Of a DNA stretch of 64,000 bases, positions 33,311 to 43,699 are shown piece by piece. The position numbers and the translations under genes are program-made. Location: contig JBBCBC010000009.1 of assembly GCA_037126765.1 (NCBI GenBank), forward strand, positions 22,094,870 through 22,158,869. Direction: 5' to 3'. The DNA is from Stenogyne calaminthoides (Eukaryota; Streptophyta; Magnoliopsida; Lamiales; Lamiaceae). The notes beneath the pieces were generated by a model. That model saw only the letters and a program-made list of their open reading frames with translations, made no database searches and was not told where the DNA came from. The first letter of the stretch is position 1, and each line of letters opens with the position of its first letter.

Positions 33311-34397
33311 ATGGCCTCTCACGGAATGGGAAAAATCATGTGCAACTATGCGGATCTGGCAACAAAAATTGTCGATGACAAATTTGTAAAGTTTGGTGTT
33401 ACGCAGGATCCAGAATCCATGGAGGTTGAGCATATTCTGAAGAAGGGAGGTCTTGAAAAATACTGTGCTGCAAACTGAAATCCAGTAATGCAGTATGAAG
33501 CACTGGAGTTCTTAAGAAATTTGAAGGTGGATACGGACAATCCTGGAGATGAACTGATTTCTTCAGTTAACGGAGAGGAAATCAGACTGTCGAATGCTGA
33601 CATAACTCGTCTGTTCAGCTTGCCCAAAGGAAGAATCTCACCTGCGCACTACAGGGAGAATGAAGATGAGCTGATCAGAAATGAACTCTTCAGAGAGGCT
33701 GACAAACAACAGACCGCAGGTTTTGTCAGGCCGATGTTGAAAAGAAAATACCGATTGTTGTTTGACATATTGTCAAAAACGATCATGGGTATTTCGTTCA
33801 GCCCAGATGCTCTAACATCCGTGAAAATATACAGCATGGCTGCGATAATCGATGAAGCCAAGAATATCAATTGGCATGGCTTCCTGAAGGCCATTCTGCT
33901 CCAAGAACATGAAAAATTTAGAGTTAATGATCGTAGGCAAGTCTATCTGAAGAAGAGAATCAACAATCTCAACAAGGTTGCAGTGATTCTGAAGGACAAA
34001 ATGCCAAATGCCGAATGGGATCAGAATGGATTGAAGTCCTACAAGGCCTTTCTCACAACCACGTCTGCTATATATGGGCCACCTGATGATGATATGCGGC
34101 CCACCCCTCCAAAGGTGAAGAAAGGAAAGAACAAGGAGACAGCCACGTCTACACCAGATGCTCCCCAAAAGAAATGGAGAAAACTGGTAAAGGCTCAGGA
34201 GAAGAGGCCGAAGAAGGCAAAACAAGCCACAATGACTTTGTTTCTGGAAGACGAGTCAGATGAAGAAGAAGTGCCAGAGCAACCTGATGCGCCACAGAAA
34301 TCAGCCGAAAAATCAGACAGGCAGGCTTCTCAAGTTCAGAGCTCGCCAGAACATTCTGAGGGAAGAGCAAGAGACGAACGATCTCCTTCTCCTCAAT
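33311..34397 (+). pseudogene. Third ORF, unit C, 3'-truncated
   Basis: Same start as A and B. A private TGA at 33476-33478 replaces TGC. From 33488 the frame is open to the break at 34397, and it stays open through the Ser/Pro linker (EQPDAPQKSAEKSDRQ ... SPEHSEGRARDERSPSPQ) that is scrambled in A at 12528-12660. That comparison gives independent evidence that the scrambling in A is local. The element stops at 34397 and AT-rich unrelated DNA follows. Confidence 0.85.
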
Positions 34398-34749
34398 ATA
34401 ATCGAAATATAAAATTTTTAGAATATACATACTATTACCGTATAAAAAATTTAATATTTTCAATTCGATAAGTGGGCTAAAATTTTTAATTTTTCATAAT
34501 TCATTTGTATTTTTGTAAATGAATTTTAATTTTTTTTATTGCTTTTTATGTAAATCTCTCACTCTATTTAATACTTAAATATATGTTTATTTAAGAGAAA
34601 TTGTTTTTACATAATTAATAAGACAAAAAATGCACGTAACTTTTTTAATCAAAATTTACATAATTAATAAGAAAAAAAATGCACGTAAATTATTTTTTAT
34701 ATTTTTAAAGTTACGTGGTTTCAAATTTTTTGAATTATTTGTTATTTTT

Positions 34750-34754
<5 letters not shown>

Positions 34755-34813
<59 letters not shown>
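34755..34813. repeat. (TA)n followed by (TG)n microsatellite
   Basis: About 23 TA units (34755-34800) run straight into six TG units. Directly visible. Confidence 0.95.
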
Positions 34814-34814
<1 letters not shown>

Positions 34815-35050
34815 GGCTTAATTAGTTAATTATAAATAGTTTTATAAGATTCTTTGAAATGAGATTTGGTAGGAATTAATTAATTTTACTTAAATAGATA
34901 TAATTTTCTAAATAAATTATCTTGTTATGTTAGGGTGTTATTCTCATATCCATATATATTATGATATGTACACTTGTCATTAATCTAAGATGTGTAATAG
35001 TAGATGAAATAGGGGATCCGAGAAGGATCCCTGATAGCAGCAAAAAACTT

Positions 35051-35264
35051 TATTTAAAAGTAGACTCACCAATATGTAAAACGTTGAATATTTGCTAAAT
35101 AATTTTCTCACTAATTTATTTAGCTTTGCTAATAAAAAATTTAAAAATCTGCTCTTCTTTGAAATTAACCCTAATCATAAAAATAATTTAAAAGTAGACT
35201 CACCAATATGTAAAACATTGAATATTTACTAAATAACTTTCTTACTAATTTATTTAGCTTTGCT
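35051..35264. repeat. Direct repeat of ~79 bp, 135-bp spacing
   Basis: TTTAAAAGTAGACTCACC through TTTATTTAGCTTTGCT occurs at about 35051-35129 and 35186-35264, with four or five mismatches between copies. Confidence 0.85.
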
Positions 35265-35877
35265 CTGTAGTTATGAAGGGTACATGCAAAATTGAAGCAA
35301 TATTATATGTTAAATGTAATAGTATTACAAGTAAAAGTATAAAAGTATTACATCCAAACTTAAGAATTTTTTTTAAGTTATTAAATGCATAGTTGAAGCA
35401 GTATTAAAATTCATAATGTCTTTTACTTTGATTTGAAATAAGAAATTGAAGCAGTATTACAAGCCAAAATATAACAATATTATAAACAAAATATAACAAT
35501 ATTACATAAAAAAATATAACAGTACTACAAAAAAAAAACATAACGATATTACAATCTAAACATAAGGAAAATTTATAGTAAGTTATGAAAATTATCTAAT
35601 CAAAACGGAACAGTATTACATGCAAAACATAACAATATTATAATAAAAAAACAAAATTTTAAATATATTATACGTATAATTTGTAAACAGAAGTAATTAT
35701 AAAAAATATTTCCTTATATACATGAATCAACTAGATAACTAGAGTTAACTCTATTTTTCATTCATCAATCAATTGTGAATGTAATCATCAAATAATTAAA
35801 ATATATATACCTAAGTAAAAAGGTTTAAACACAATTTATTATTTAAAAAATCTTAATTTTAAAATATTTAATGGATT

Positions 35878-36000
35878 GTAGTATAGTGGTAAAGAATTTT
35901 TCCTCATACCATAATGAACTGGGTTCGACCCCTGTAGGCGACTCTGTAGCGATCTAGATTTCTTCTTGGTGCTTCGGAGACTTGGGTTTGAACCCTGCAA
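35878..36000 (+). repeat. tRNA-derived SINE-like fragments
   Basis: TATAGTGGTAAA (about 35882-35893) resembles an internal Pol III A box, and GGGTTCGACCC (about 35930-35940) a B box at roughly tRNA spacing. A second B-box-like GGGTTTGAACCC follows at 35986-35997. There is no foldable tRNA with a proper anticodon arm, so this is read as SINE debris. Confidence 0.4.
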
Positions 36001-36014
36001 AGGGCGTCTTTTTT

Positions 36015-36170
36015 GTCTTTTTATTATTAAATTACATCCTTAATTAAAATGGAACAACATTAGTTATTATATATAAAAACTCAATTTTCTTATTTGTCTT
36101 TTTATTATTAAATTACATCCTTAATTAAAATGGAACAACACTAGTTATTATATAGAAAAACTCAATTTTA
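36015..36170. repeat. Tandem duplication of ~82 bp
   Basis: TCTTTTTATTATTAAATTAC through AAAACTCAATTTT occurs twice in a row (about 36015-36097 and 36098-36170) with only two or three differences. A third B-box-like GGGTTCAAACCC lies just downstream at 36228-36239. Confidence 0.85.
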
Positions 36171-36428
36171 AAACATAAGTTATTGCAACAGAGCGGTCTA
36201 GCTTTTTTCTCGGTGATCCAGAGACTCGGGTTCAAACCCATAGAATAAAGTACTTTCTCTTTCCACTAAGATATTTCACAACATATCAATAATTTTTTAA
36301 GTATATATATATATATATATACGCATATAGAACTGTGGGCCCCTAAAAAGTCGGACAACTCGATTTCACAACATATCAATAATTTTACAAGTATAAATAT
36401 ACAATATTATATAAATAAATAAATAAAT

Positions 36429-36863
36429 ATCTGGTTTTTTATAGAACCAGATTAATGAGGTGTCATGCCAACTCATCATCCATATAATTAATTATACTCA
36501 AATAAATTATAGAATGTTTTATAATATACTATACCCTAAACCATGAACCTTAAACCCTAAATCATGAACTATTTGGGTCGGGTGAACCATGAACCACTCG
36601 GGCCAGGTTCGGGTCTGGCTGGGTTGGGTCCGAGCCGGATAATTTTTTTTTTGAACTAAACTGAAAAAAAAAACTAATTTTTTTCCCGCCCAGCCCGAGT
36701 GGTTCACGGTTCACCCAACCCGAATGGTTCATGATTTAGGGTTTAGGGTTCATGGTTTAGGGTATAGTATATTATAAAATATTCTATAATTTATTTAAGT
36801 AGAATTAATTATGTGGATGATGAGTTGACATGACACCTCATTAATCTGGTTAAAAAATCAGAT
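36429..36863. mobile_element. Foldback (long inverted repeat) element
   Basis: The left arm (about 36429-36605), from ATCTGG through AATGAGGTGTCATG and CTATACCCTAAACCATGAAC to CCACTCGGGC, is the reverse complement of the right arm (about 36690-36863). Arms are about 175 bp with few mismatches, around an 85-bp loop with T- and A-runs. The CCCTAAACC words inside are part of the arm, not a telomere. Similar direct sequence (GCATATA-AA-TGTGGGCC) lies on both outer sides, near 36323 and 36886. It could be a MITE or foldback transposon; no clear target duplication was found. Confidence 0.7.
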
Positions 36864-37775
36864 AGTTGGTTATATATCACTTACGCATATATAATTGTGG
36901 GCCACTAAAAGTCGACAAAATTTTTGGGCCTGAGTTGGATAACTCGTCTGACTCAATAAAGGCAAGGCTCCGAGAAACACTTATTTTTTTAAAAAACTAT
37001 GTTTAACCGCTTTTAAAATGAGTGCTGAATTCTCACCATCTTTTTAGAGAATTAATAAAATAATAAAAGAATTGGAAGCAAACTCAAATCCTCAAAGGTA
37101 AGTGGAACTTGAGGAGAAACAATTACCTAATTAACCAACATAAAATGTTATGTTTAAGAAAAATAGTACGTGTATTAGTTGAAACTTGAAATCTTAAGTA
37201 GGTCGAGTTTGACGACTTTTTTTTATCAGTCATCATTCGTGACATAACTAATATATAATTGGGGGTGTTTCACGATAAATGCATATGTATTTTTAAATAA
37301 TTGCGTACAAGTGGTTATAACAAAAAATAAAATCTTTTATACACTGGGTGTACTGTGCAATTTAAGTGTATTTTTAAAACGTGTAATTATTTTTTTAAAA
37401 ACATTTAAAGCTTGTGACACGTTCAATTGATTTTACACTGGATAAATTGTACATTTTAGTGTAAATAAATTGAACATTTCGAAACACAAATTGCACGTTT
37501 TAAAATGTGCATCTTGTGCATATGAGACCCACTCATGATAAAAATATACAAATGCGAACTATAAACTCAAGAGAAGGTCTTGTGTGAAATATTGCATACT
37601 AGTGTTATGTACAATACAACATAAATAAGGTAAAATTGATAAAAAAATCGTGGGTTGGTGGGGCGGGTCGGGCGCGGGCAGGTCGGGCAGGACGGACATG
37701 GGTTGTGGGTTGTGGGCTTCATGTTGGGCGGGCACATATGTATTTATATAAGGATGTCTTTATCAAATATATGTT

Positions 37776-37831
37776 GTAGCCTAGTGGTTCAGGTTTGTTG
37801 TTAATGATTTTGGTTGTAGGTTCAATTCCTG
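37776..37831 (+). repeat. tRNA-like SINE fragment
   Basis: GTAGCCTAGTGGTT (A-box-like) and AGGTTCAATTCCTG (B-box-like) are 29 bp apart, followed by an A/T-rich tail. The arrangement fits a tRNA-derived SINE head; too diverged to name. Confidence 0.35.
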
Positions 37832-38032
37832 TTGAACACATAATTTTTAAAAAAAATTTTTGTCAAATTTTTATGTGTTACTACATCTATGTATAAGTGT
37901 TACTACATTTTTATATTGAAAAAACTTCATATCTTATATAACACATATTAGAACATATCGTAACACATAAATATTCACAAGGTAACACATTATTGTTCAT
38001 ATGGTAACACATGAGTATTCACATAGTATTAC

Positions 38033-40122
38033 GACTATATGTGAACAGTGTTAAATATTACTAAAAAAATATGTGTTACTACATGAACAAAAAAATGTTA
38101 CCCTATGAAGAAATACGTATTACCACATGAACAAAATCAATACAAGCGCGAAAAATAAATCCCCAGTCCAAAATTACAAATTTAAAGAACAACTTAATGT
38201 GTTACTACATGAACAAAAACTAGTACAAACGCGAACAAAAATCTTCAATCCAAAATTATAAATTTACAGAATAGCGTGAAAATAGAGCAGAAGGATCTGA
38301 ATTTTAACACACACTTTGTGTTGACGTGTGATCCAACACCACACACCTATTCTCTCTTCTTCTCGTAGAATCCACATCGAAATTCAAATTGAATAACCTG
38401 ATTTCATCCAATGATCGGAACAAATCGAAGAAAAATTAAACTGGACAAGAAATTAGGGCACGAGCGACGGAAGGAAGAAGAAGAATTCGTCTGTTGCGGC
38501 GACAGAAGAAGAATTTGGAAGCGCCGCAAGGAAGAAGAAGAAATTGCAGTTATATTGACGCGAGGAAGAAGGCCCATAAGACCCGCCATTCTCGCTTTTG
38601 CCCTAATCCGACCCAAATATGACCCGAAAAAAAAAAAAAACTCAATTAAACTACAATTGCACATAACACTAGTATGCAATATTGCATATAAATTTTTCTG
38701 TAAACTCAATAGGTAAACTAAATCGGTATACAATTATTAAATGATTATTGTTGATTAACGCAGACCATGGTCTTTCGTTATATTTAATAATTTAACTTTT
38801 AAGTACTTTTTTTTATATAAAATTATTCATGCTAAGGATGAATCCATTTTGCAGGTCGGCTTAATTAATATTTTCTTAATATATAATAAATATATTATAA
38901 AAATTAGTTCAATATATTAGCTAGCCGCTGAGATTTTATACTTCATGATATAATCTTAATATATATGCACAACTTCAGAATTTATGAAAATCTTAAAATT
39001 GAAAGCGAGTGTTGACTTTAATTAATTATCCTAAATAATAATGTTAGTATTAGTCTATTATTAGGTATATTGACCAACTGAATTTAGACAACCATGCACC
39101 AAATGATATGCCTCATTACATGCTAGACACTTGACAAATTGTATTAAACTTAAAAGCAAAGTTAAGCTGTTTAGGAAGCTGGCCAGCTTGTTCCACCACT
39201 ATATATATATATATATATTGTTTGTAGACAGTCATATATATTAATTAATATTATTATTGACTACTAGCAGTTGCAACTTGCAAGTTACAACCAAATAATG
39301 AAGGCATCTACGTGAATCCTAGCTACATGCACGTTTCTTATCTAATTAGTTTCTTTATGAAAAAAATATTGCTTTTTATTTTTGTTTTTGTTTTATTAAT
39401 TAATATTTATCTATAATATTATATCATAATAATAATCTAGTAAAAAAATTGTAAGCCTCCATCACTTGAATATTCCTTTCTATTAAAGTGTGTCTTCAAA
39501 GTTATGTTCATTATTATCACAAAAATTCTATGAACTCTCCTTCATTGTTGTTAATTTAGTATACAAAGTGTCAGAATGATTAATGCAAAATATCATTATT
39601 TATTAATTTTGAGAAACACAATACATCAAACTAAACTGTTGAGAAAAATTAAATAAACGAATTAATTTCGCATCTCTCTACAACTTCGGACTTTTAGATG
39701 AGACGAAATTCTTTCATGGTATCAGAGCCTCTAGCTCAGCCCAGATCCTGGGTTCGATTCCCGTGGAAAACACTCCATCCATTTAAAATTGTTCACTCGT
39801 TGGGCCTCCACCCCAGAGGGTAGAGACAATTATTCGGCCCACGAGTGAGGGGAGTGTTGATGAAAATTAAATAAACGAATTAATTTTGCACCTCTCGACA
39901 AAGTTCGAACTTTTAGATGAGACGAAATTCTTTCATAAATATTTTTAAAAGATGATATACTTCATATATTAATAGGTGATTATTTATTTACTAAAATGTA
40001 TGACACTTGAAAAGGAGAGTTTACATGAATTAATAAATTATTCTAATAATTAAGTAATTGGTGAAGGACAGCAAAAAGTGATTATTTAAATATAATAAAA
40101 ATTAATAAATACTATGTATATA
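38033..40122. repeat. 2.09-kb direct duplication, left copy
   Basis: From GACTATATGTGAACAG to ACTATGTATATAT this segment repeats at 60574-62659 with very few differences: AT-run lengths, a 4-base CCAA insertion, and a GAAGAAGAAG-rich part near 38475-38575. It holds no supported gene. The GAAGAA-rich part with ATGACCCG near 38280-38640 may be the 5' end of some degraded gene or transposon. It also contains a TRIM element. Confidence 0.92.
39637..39935 (+). mobile_element. TRIM (miniature LTR retrotransposon), left copy
   Basis: Two 80-bp terminal direct repeats (39637-39716 and 39855-39935), each TGTTGA...TTTCA, flank a 138-bp internal region with no ORF. The first repeat is followed at once by the primer site TGGTATCAGAGC (39717-39728), and the second is preceded by the polypurine GTGAGGGGAG (39845-39854). 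The flanks TAAAC and TAAAT are a near-perfect 5-bp target duplication. This is the complete anatomy of a TRIM/SMART element, which relies on other elements' enzymes; a copia source is suggested by the initiator-Met primer. Confidence 0.88.
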
Positions 40123-40192
40123 TGTTTGTCCCGGTGGGAAAACCTATTTTGCGCGTGCGGAAGCAAAATAGGTTTTCCCACCGGGACAAACA
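40123..40192. repeat. Palindrome of family-3 LTR ends
   Basis: TGTTTGTCCCGGTGGGAAAA and ten more bases (40123-40152) form a perfect 30-bp inverted repeat with 40163-40192, around a 10-base spacer. Both arms are the last bases of the LTR seen at 60505-60534, the left one inverted (inverted match extends to about 40168). The junction overlaps at GCAAAA. It marks the broken left end of the outer element. Confidence 0.9.
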
Positions 40193-40194
40193 AG

Positions 40195-40206
40195 TGGTAT
40201 CAGAGC
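40195..40206 (+). other. Primer binding site, outer element
   Basis: TGGTATCAGAGC, 2 bp after the LTR stump end at 40192. Confidence 0.88.
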
Positions 40207-40323
40207 AGTGGTTCAACTTGACCACCTGCTGTGTTGACCAAAGTTTTATTTTCAAAAATACTTGTGGTCTATCTGAACTGATCTTATTTGCTGAAATTTT
40301 TTCTTTTCAAAAAGATAAAAAAA

Positions 40324-41541
40324 ATGTCTTCTAAAAAACTTCCCATGTTCTCAGTAGAGAACTATGATCTATGGAGACTGAGAATGCAGGCACATCTGTA
40401 TTCCAAACATGAGCGTATGTGGAGAGTGGTTTCTCAAGGACCATTCAAATTTCTTGTGGTGAATCCCGGAGGAAATGAAAGATGAGAGAATTGATCCTAG
40501 AAAGCAGAATTTCCTAAGTCGATGACCAACTAACTCCTGAGGAGAGAAAGTTAGTCAATCTAGACTGCATTGCAAAAGACACACTATATAGTACAATTGA
40601 TAATGGTGTGATGGGAATGATCTCTCACTGTAATACTGCTAAAGAGATATGAGATACACTAGTTGTTATGTGCCAAGGCACAGATCATATAAAAGAAAAC
40701 AAACTTTCAAAGGGCAATTGGAAAGTTTGACAGCTTTTGAAATGGATGATGGTGAATCAATAGACAAATTGGAAGTCGATTCACTAAAGCATCATGAATG
40801 ATCTAAATGCACTTGGAAAGAAATATCCACAAAGAGAAGTGGCATTGAAAATTCTTAGAGGTCTTTCTAAGAAATGGGATATTCATGCAAAGGGTGATTG
40901 AAAACACCAAGAACATTAGTTCAATGCCATACCAACAAGTCTTCTCTCGAAATGAAAGCCTATGAATTTGTAATTGATAAGAAATCCAAAAAGGCCGACA
41001 AAGAAAGATGATTCTTCATCAAGTAAAAATGTGGCTTTAAAAGCCAAAGATAAAACCTCAGAAACTAAAGAGTTCGAGAACCCCCCATGCCAAACATCGG
41101 GATGAGCTTGAGGAAAAGCTAGCACTCGATGGCAAGGAGGTTTGACAGACTTAATAATAGATTTGGAAAATACAAAAGCTTTTACAGAACTACAGTACCG
41201 GAGAAGAAACCCGAGGACATATCAACAACGAGAGAAGAAGAATGACTGAAAAGTTCAAGGATCTTCATCCGCAAAAAGAAGGACTCCAAGTCCAAAGAAG
41301 AAAATGATCGTGATGATGATGCCAACAGATGCTATAATTGTCGAAGAAAGGTCACTTCCAAAGATAATTGTCCGAATTGAGTCTAAGGAGAGAAGAGAAA
41401 GACAAGCTAAAAGAGACCGAAGTTCTCAAACAAAAGGCCATGGTTGCGAGAAGAAGAACACTCAAGAGGAATCTAGCTCTTCGATGAGATATTTTCAGAC
41501 AGTGAAAGTGATGACATATGTCTGATGGCCATTGAGGAGGT
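40324..41541 (+). pseudogene. gag: Gag, 5' part, of the outer element
   Basis: Starts MSSKKLPMFSVENYDLWRLR, nearly identical to the inner element's gag at 53891 (an in-frame ATG also lies at 40288). The copia Gag block AHLYSKHERMWRVVSQGPFKF is intact. After about 40470 the frame breaks often; the inner copy shows that the protein continues through ERKLVNLDYMEKDTLYSTID and ISHCNTAKEIWDTL. A zinc-knuckle-like CYNCRRK...DNCP region lies near 41330-41375. The gene is cut at 41541 by the nested element and resumes at 55957 (55957-55961 is the duplicated GAGGT). Confidence 0.82.
41537..41541. other. Target-site duplication, left copy (GAGGT)
   Basis: GAGGT just left of the inner element; the same five bases follow it at 55957-55961. 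Both copies lie in continuous gag sequence of the outer element. Confidence 0.93.
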
Positions 41542-43464
41542 TGTTGGTCCCGGTGAGAACGAGTCTTACACGTGTATGGGGGGGGGAACACACGTGTTCA
41601 GTGATTTTAAAACTTTTTTCTTCTTGAGGTCGGCTTGGGGTCGAAAAATCCTAAAGATTAGGTTCGAGAAGCACAGATCGCTCCGAGTCAAAGTCTCATT
41701 GAGACAAAGATCCCGAAATCTTTTCAGATACCTTAGATAATCTCAACCGAGTCCTCGAGTGTCGAGATCCCGAGTTGCTTGGATCAGATAACTAACTTAT
41801 CAATCCTCGGATGAGAGTTCGGTTTGGTAACTATCTGTTCTAGCTTACTCGATTGTCGGAAATGGTTGGCCCTTAGATTATACTCGTTTTAAGCTTTGCT
41901 GAAAACCTTCCCCTTATGAAATAGTGATTAGGCTGTGAATCACTTATGCAACTTTCAGTGGATTGATTCCAACTGAATATCAGTGAAAAGTATGCTTTCA
42001 AAATCAAGTTGATGCAACAATTAAGCCACAGATAAAGAAAAGCAATAAAGAACACAAGCAGATTATAGTGGTTCGAGACTCAAGCTCCTACATCCACTCT
42101 CCCCGACTCTTGAGAGAAATTCACTATCAAACCGAGCTTTTCGACTACCTCGTAGTTTACTTACTCAACTCGCCCTCGAAGTTTTTCGACTACTCCACGT
42201 GGTTTACTTACTCAACCCGACCTTGAGTTTTTTCGACTACCTCCGTAGTTTACTTTACTCAATCACACACAAGCTTTTTATTGACTACCCCCCGGCTTAC
42301 TAACTTCTTCTCTAGAGTTTTCTCGACTACTCCGCCGTAGTTTACTAACTCTTTACAACTCTACTCACCAACAAACACACTCCAACTACCTTCTCAAGGG
42401 TTTGGGGTTTCTTGGTTGGTTTCCAACTAGGATGAGATATCCTTTACAATAAAGCACAATGCAAAGGGTTAGGATATCTCGACTAAGCTTTGGATAAATC
42501 TTATCAAGCTAGGCTTAGTAAAGTGAGCTCTCTTCAATATAAAAGCACTTGGGAAATTCAAGGTATTTCGAGTGCTTTAACTTTTTTGCAAGAATAAGTT
42601 TGAGCTCTTGTTATGTATAAATTTCCGTAACCTTACTATGTAGAGGGTCACCAAGATTTATAGGCATACACCAAGGTCACTCTTGAAAACTATCCGTTGG
42701 AGAGATAGCCGTGAGTTCCCTCTTATGGTGTGTGAGAAACGGCTATATTTAGAGTTTGAAACTCCCTAACACGTTTTAGGCAATAACCTTTCATGTAGCC
42801 GGTCTTCACTTTTTGCAGTCTGGAACTTTCGTACATCTGACATCTTTTTTCAAACTTGTCACCGCTATTGTCGGTATGGTATGCAGTGTCATCTTCCTCT
42901 TTTTGACTTTTGTCTTCGATTAAGGGTAGACACCTTTAACTCTTTTTGATTACAAACTCGAGTTTGATATAACCTTAACAATACTTGACTTAGTTCCTTT
43001 TGTCGCATTTGAATGTCTTGGCAATATCTAACTTTCTAAGGCATCGCGTTTCTCTCAAATGTTGCATCCTTCGATAGATATATTCAAAGCCTCGGAACAT
43101 TCAGTTCATCTCGAGCATTCAAGATATTAATGAGTCTTCGATAATTCATGTGCTTTTTAGTATTCTTGATCTTGAGATACTCGGTCTTGATCTTGTGTCT
43201 TGAGTCTTCCGAGTCTTGATTTATCTTCGATTTTATATCTTTAGTCTTCATGTTTGAGTCTTGATCTCTCAGTTTCATACTGAGTCTTCAGAGACTATTC
43301 TGAAACTATATCTGCTGACTTATACATTTTGCAGATAACATCCTGAATACTCTAAAACTGAATCCTGACTCAACTATCAAGATCATTACTGAACATGTCA
43401 TACTCAGGGGTTTTGGGATCTTAATCAAAATCATATAATCTTTTATTAAATTCATCTCCCAACA
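41542..43464 (-). repeat. 3' LTR of the inner element (1923 bp)
   Basis: On the minus strand it runs TGTTGGGAGATG...ACCAACA. A TATAAATC box is on the minus strand at 42655-42662. It contains a minisatellite of about 45-50 bp (GACTAC...GTAGTTTACTTACTCAA words, 42127-42370) and a GAGTCTT-rich tract (about 43100-43290). Confidence 0.93.
42127..42370. repeat. LTR minisatellite, about 5 units of 45-50 bp
   Basis: Units share CGACTAC, GTAGTTTACT(T)ACTCAA and CCGA--TTGAGTTTT. The 5' LTR has the same array at about 54600-54840, and the family-3 LTR has a three-unit version at about 60140-60285. Confidence 0.8.
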
Positions 43465-43476
43465 ATTTCCCCTTTT
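43465..43476 (-). other. Polypurine tract of the inner element
   Basis: Minus strand AAAAGGGGAAAT directly precedes TGTTGGGAG of the 3' LTR. Confidence 0.88.
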
Positions 43477-43699
43477 GATGATGACAAACCTATCTTGTTA
43501 CAAGTATATAACCTATTCTCAGGTTTCAGTTTTATCTATTACAAGATTGGTTATGTCCCAACAGTTTCCTGAATCAGAGAATCTCCCAAAAAAAATTTCA
43601 GAGAGTCTCCCAAGAATTTCATCACCAAACAATCAGTAATCAGGCATATCAAAAGACATGTAAAATAAGATAATGAGGTATTATCTTTTGAGCATAATG

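Larger units (their letters stand above)
1668..34397 (+). mobile_element. Tandem array of three family-1 Ty1/copia (Sirevirus-like) elements
   Basis: The order is LTR1, internal A, LTR2, internal B, truncated LTR3, internal C. Neighbouring units share one LTR rather than each having two, the product expected from unequal recombination between LTRs. Integrase precedes reverse transcriptase, which defines Ty1/copia. The initiator-Met primer site, a large gag and a long extra ORF after pol point to the Sirevirus lineage. Internal A is about 11.7 kb and complete; B has lost about 3.1 kb of the third ORF plus most of the next LTR; C ends abruptly at 34397 inside the third ORF. A misassembled repeat cluster is an alternative explanation. 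Confidence 0.85.
34398..38032. other. AT-rich spacer without a gene
   Basis: No reading frame here has support. The content is low-complexity AT-rich DNA with microsatellites (34755-34813, 36303-36321), two tandem duplications, ATAACAATATTACA-type near-repeats at about 35450-35660, tRNA-like boxes, a foldback at 36429-36863, a GC-rich patch (about 37650-37735) built of GGGTCGGGC-like words, and TGTTACTACAT-type words from about 37870 onward. Confidence 0.7.

Noticed and set aside
1668..34397. Ty3/gypsy (Ogre/Tat-like) origin because of an antisense ORF
   Set aside because: Integrase precedes RT, and motifs are those of copia (YVDD within RVT_2, STTEAEY, ADILTKPL).
34630..34821. ORF with an isoleucine/tyrosine run
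   Set aside because: The run is translated (TA)n microsatellite.
35880..35945. Functional tRNA gene
   Set aside because: A and B boxes are present but no consistent cloverleaf or anticodon arm is seen.
36519..36707. ORF on the minus strand within the foldback
   Set aside because: Explained by the inverted-repeat arms and GGGTTC words; no conserved domain.
38404..38733. Overlapping ORFs on both strands in the GAAGAA-rich part of the duplication
   Set aside because: Low-complexity composition opens frames on both strands; the right copy (about 60950-61185) differs in frame.
39717..39775. tRNA gene suggested by GGTATCAGAGCC and GGGTTCGATTCCCG
   Set aside because: The first word is the TRIM primer site; no acceptor stem pairs.
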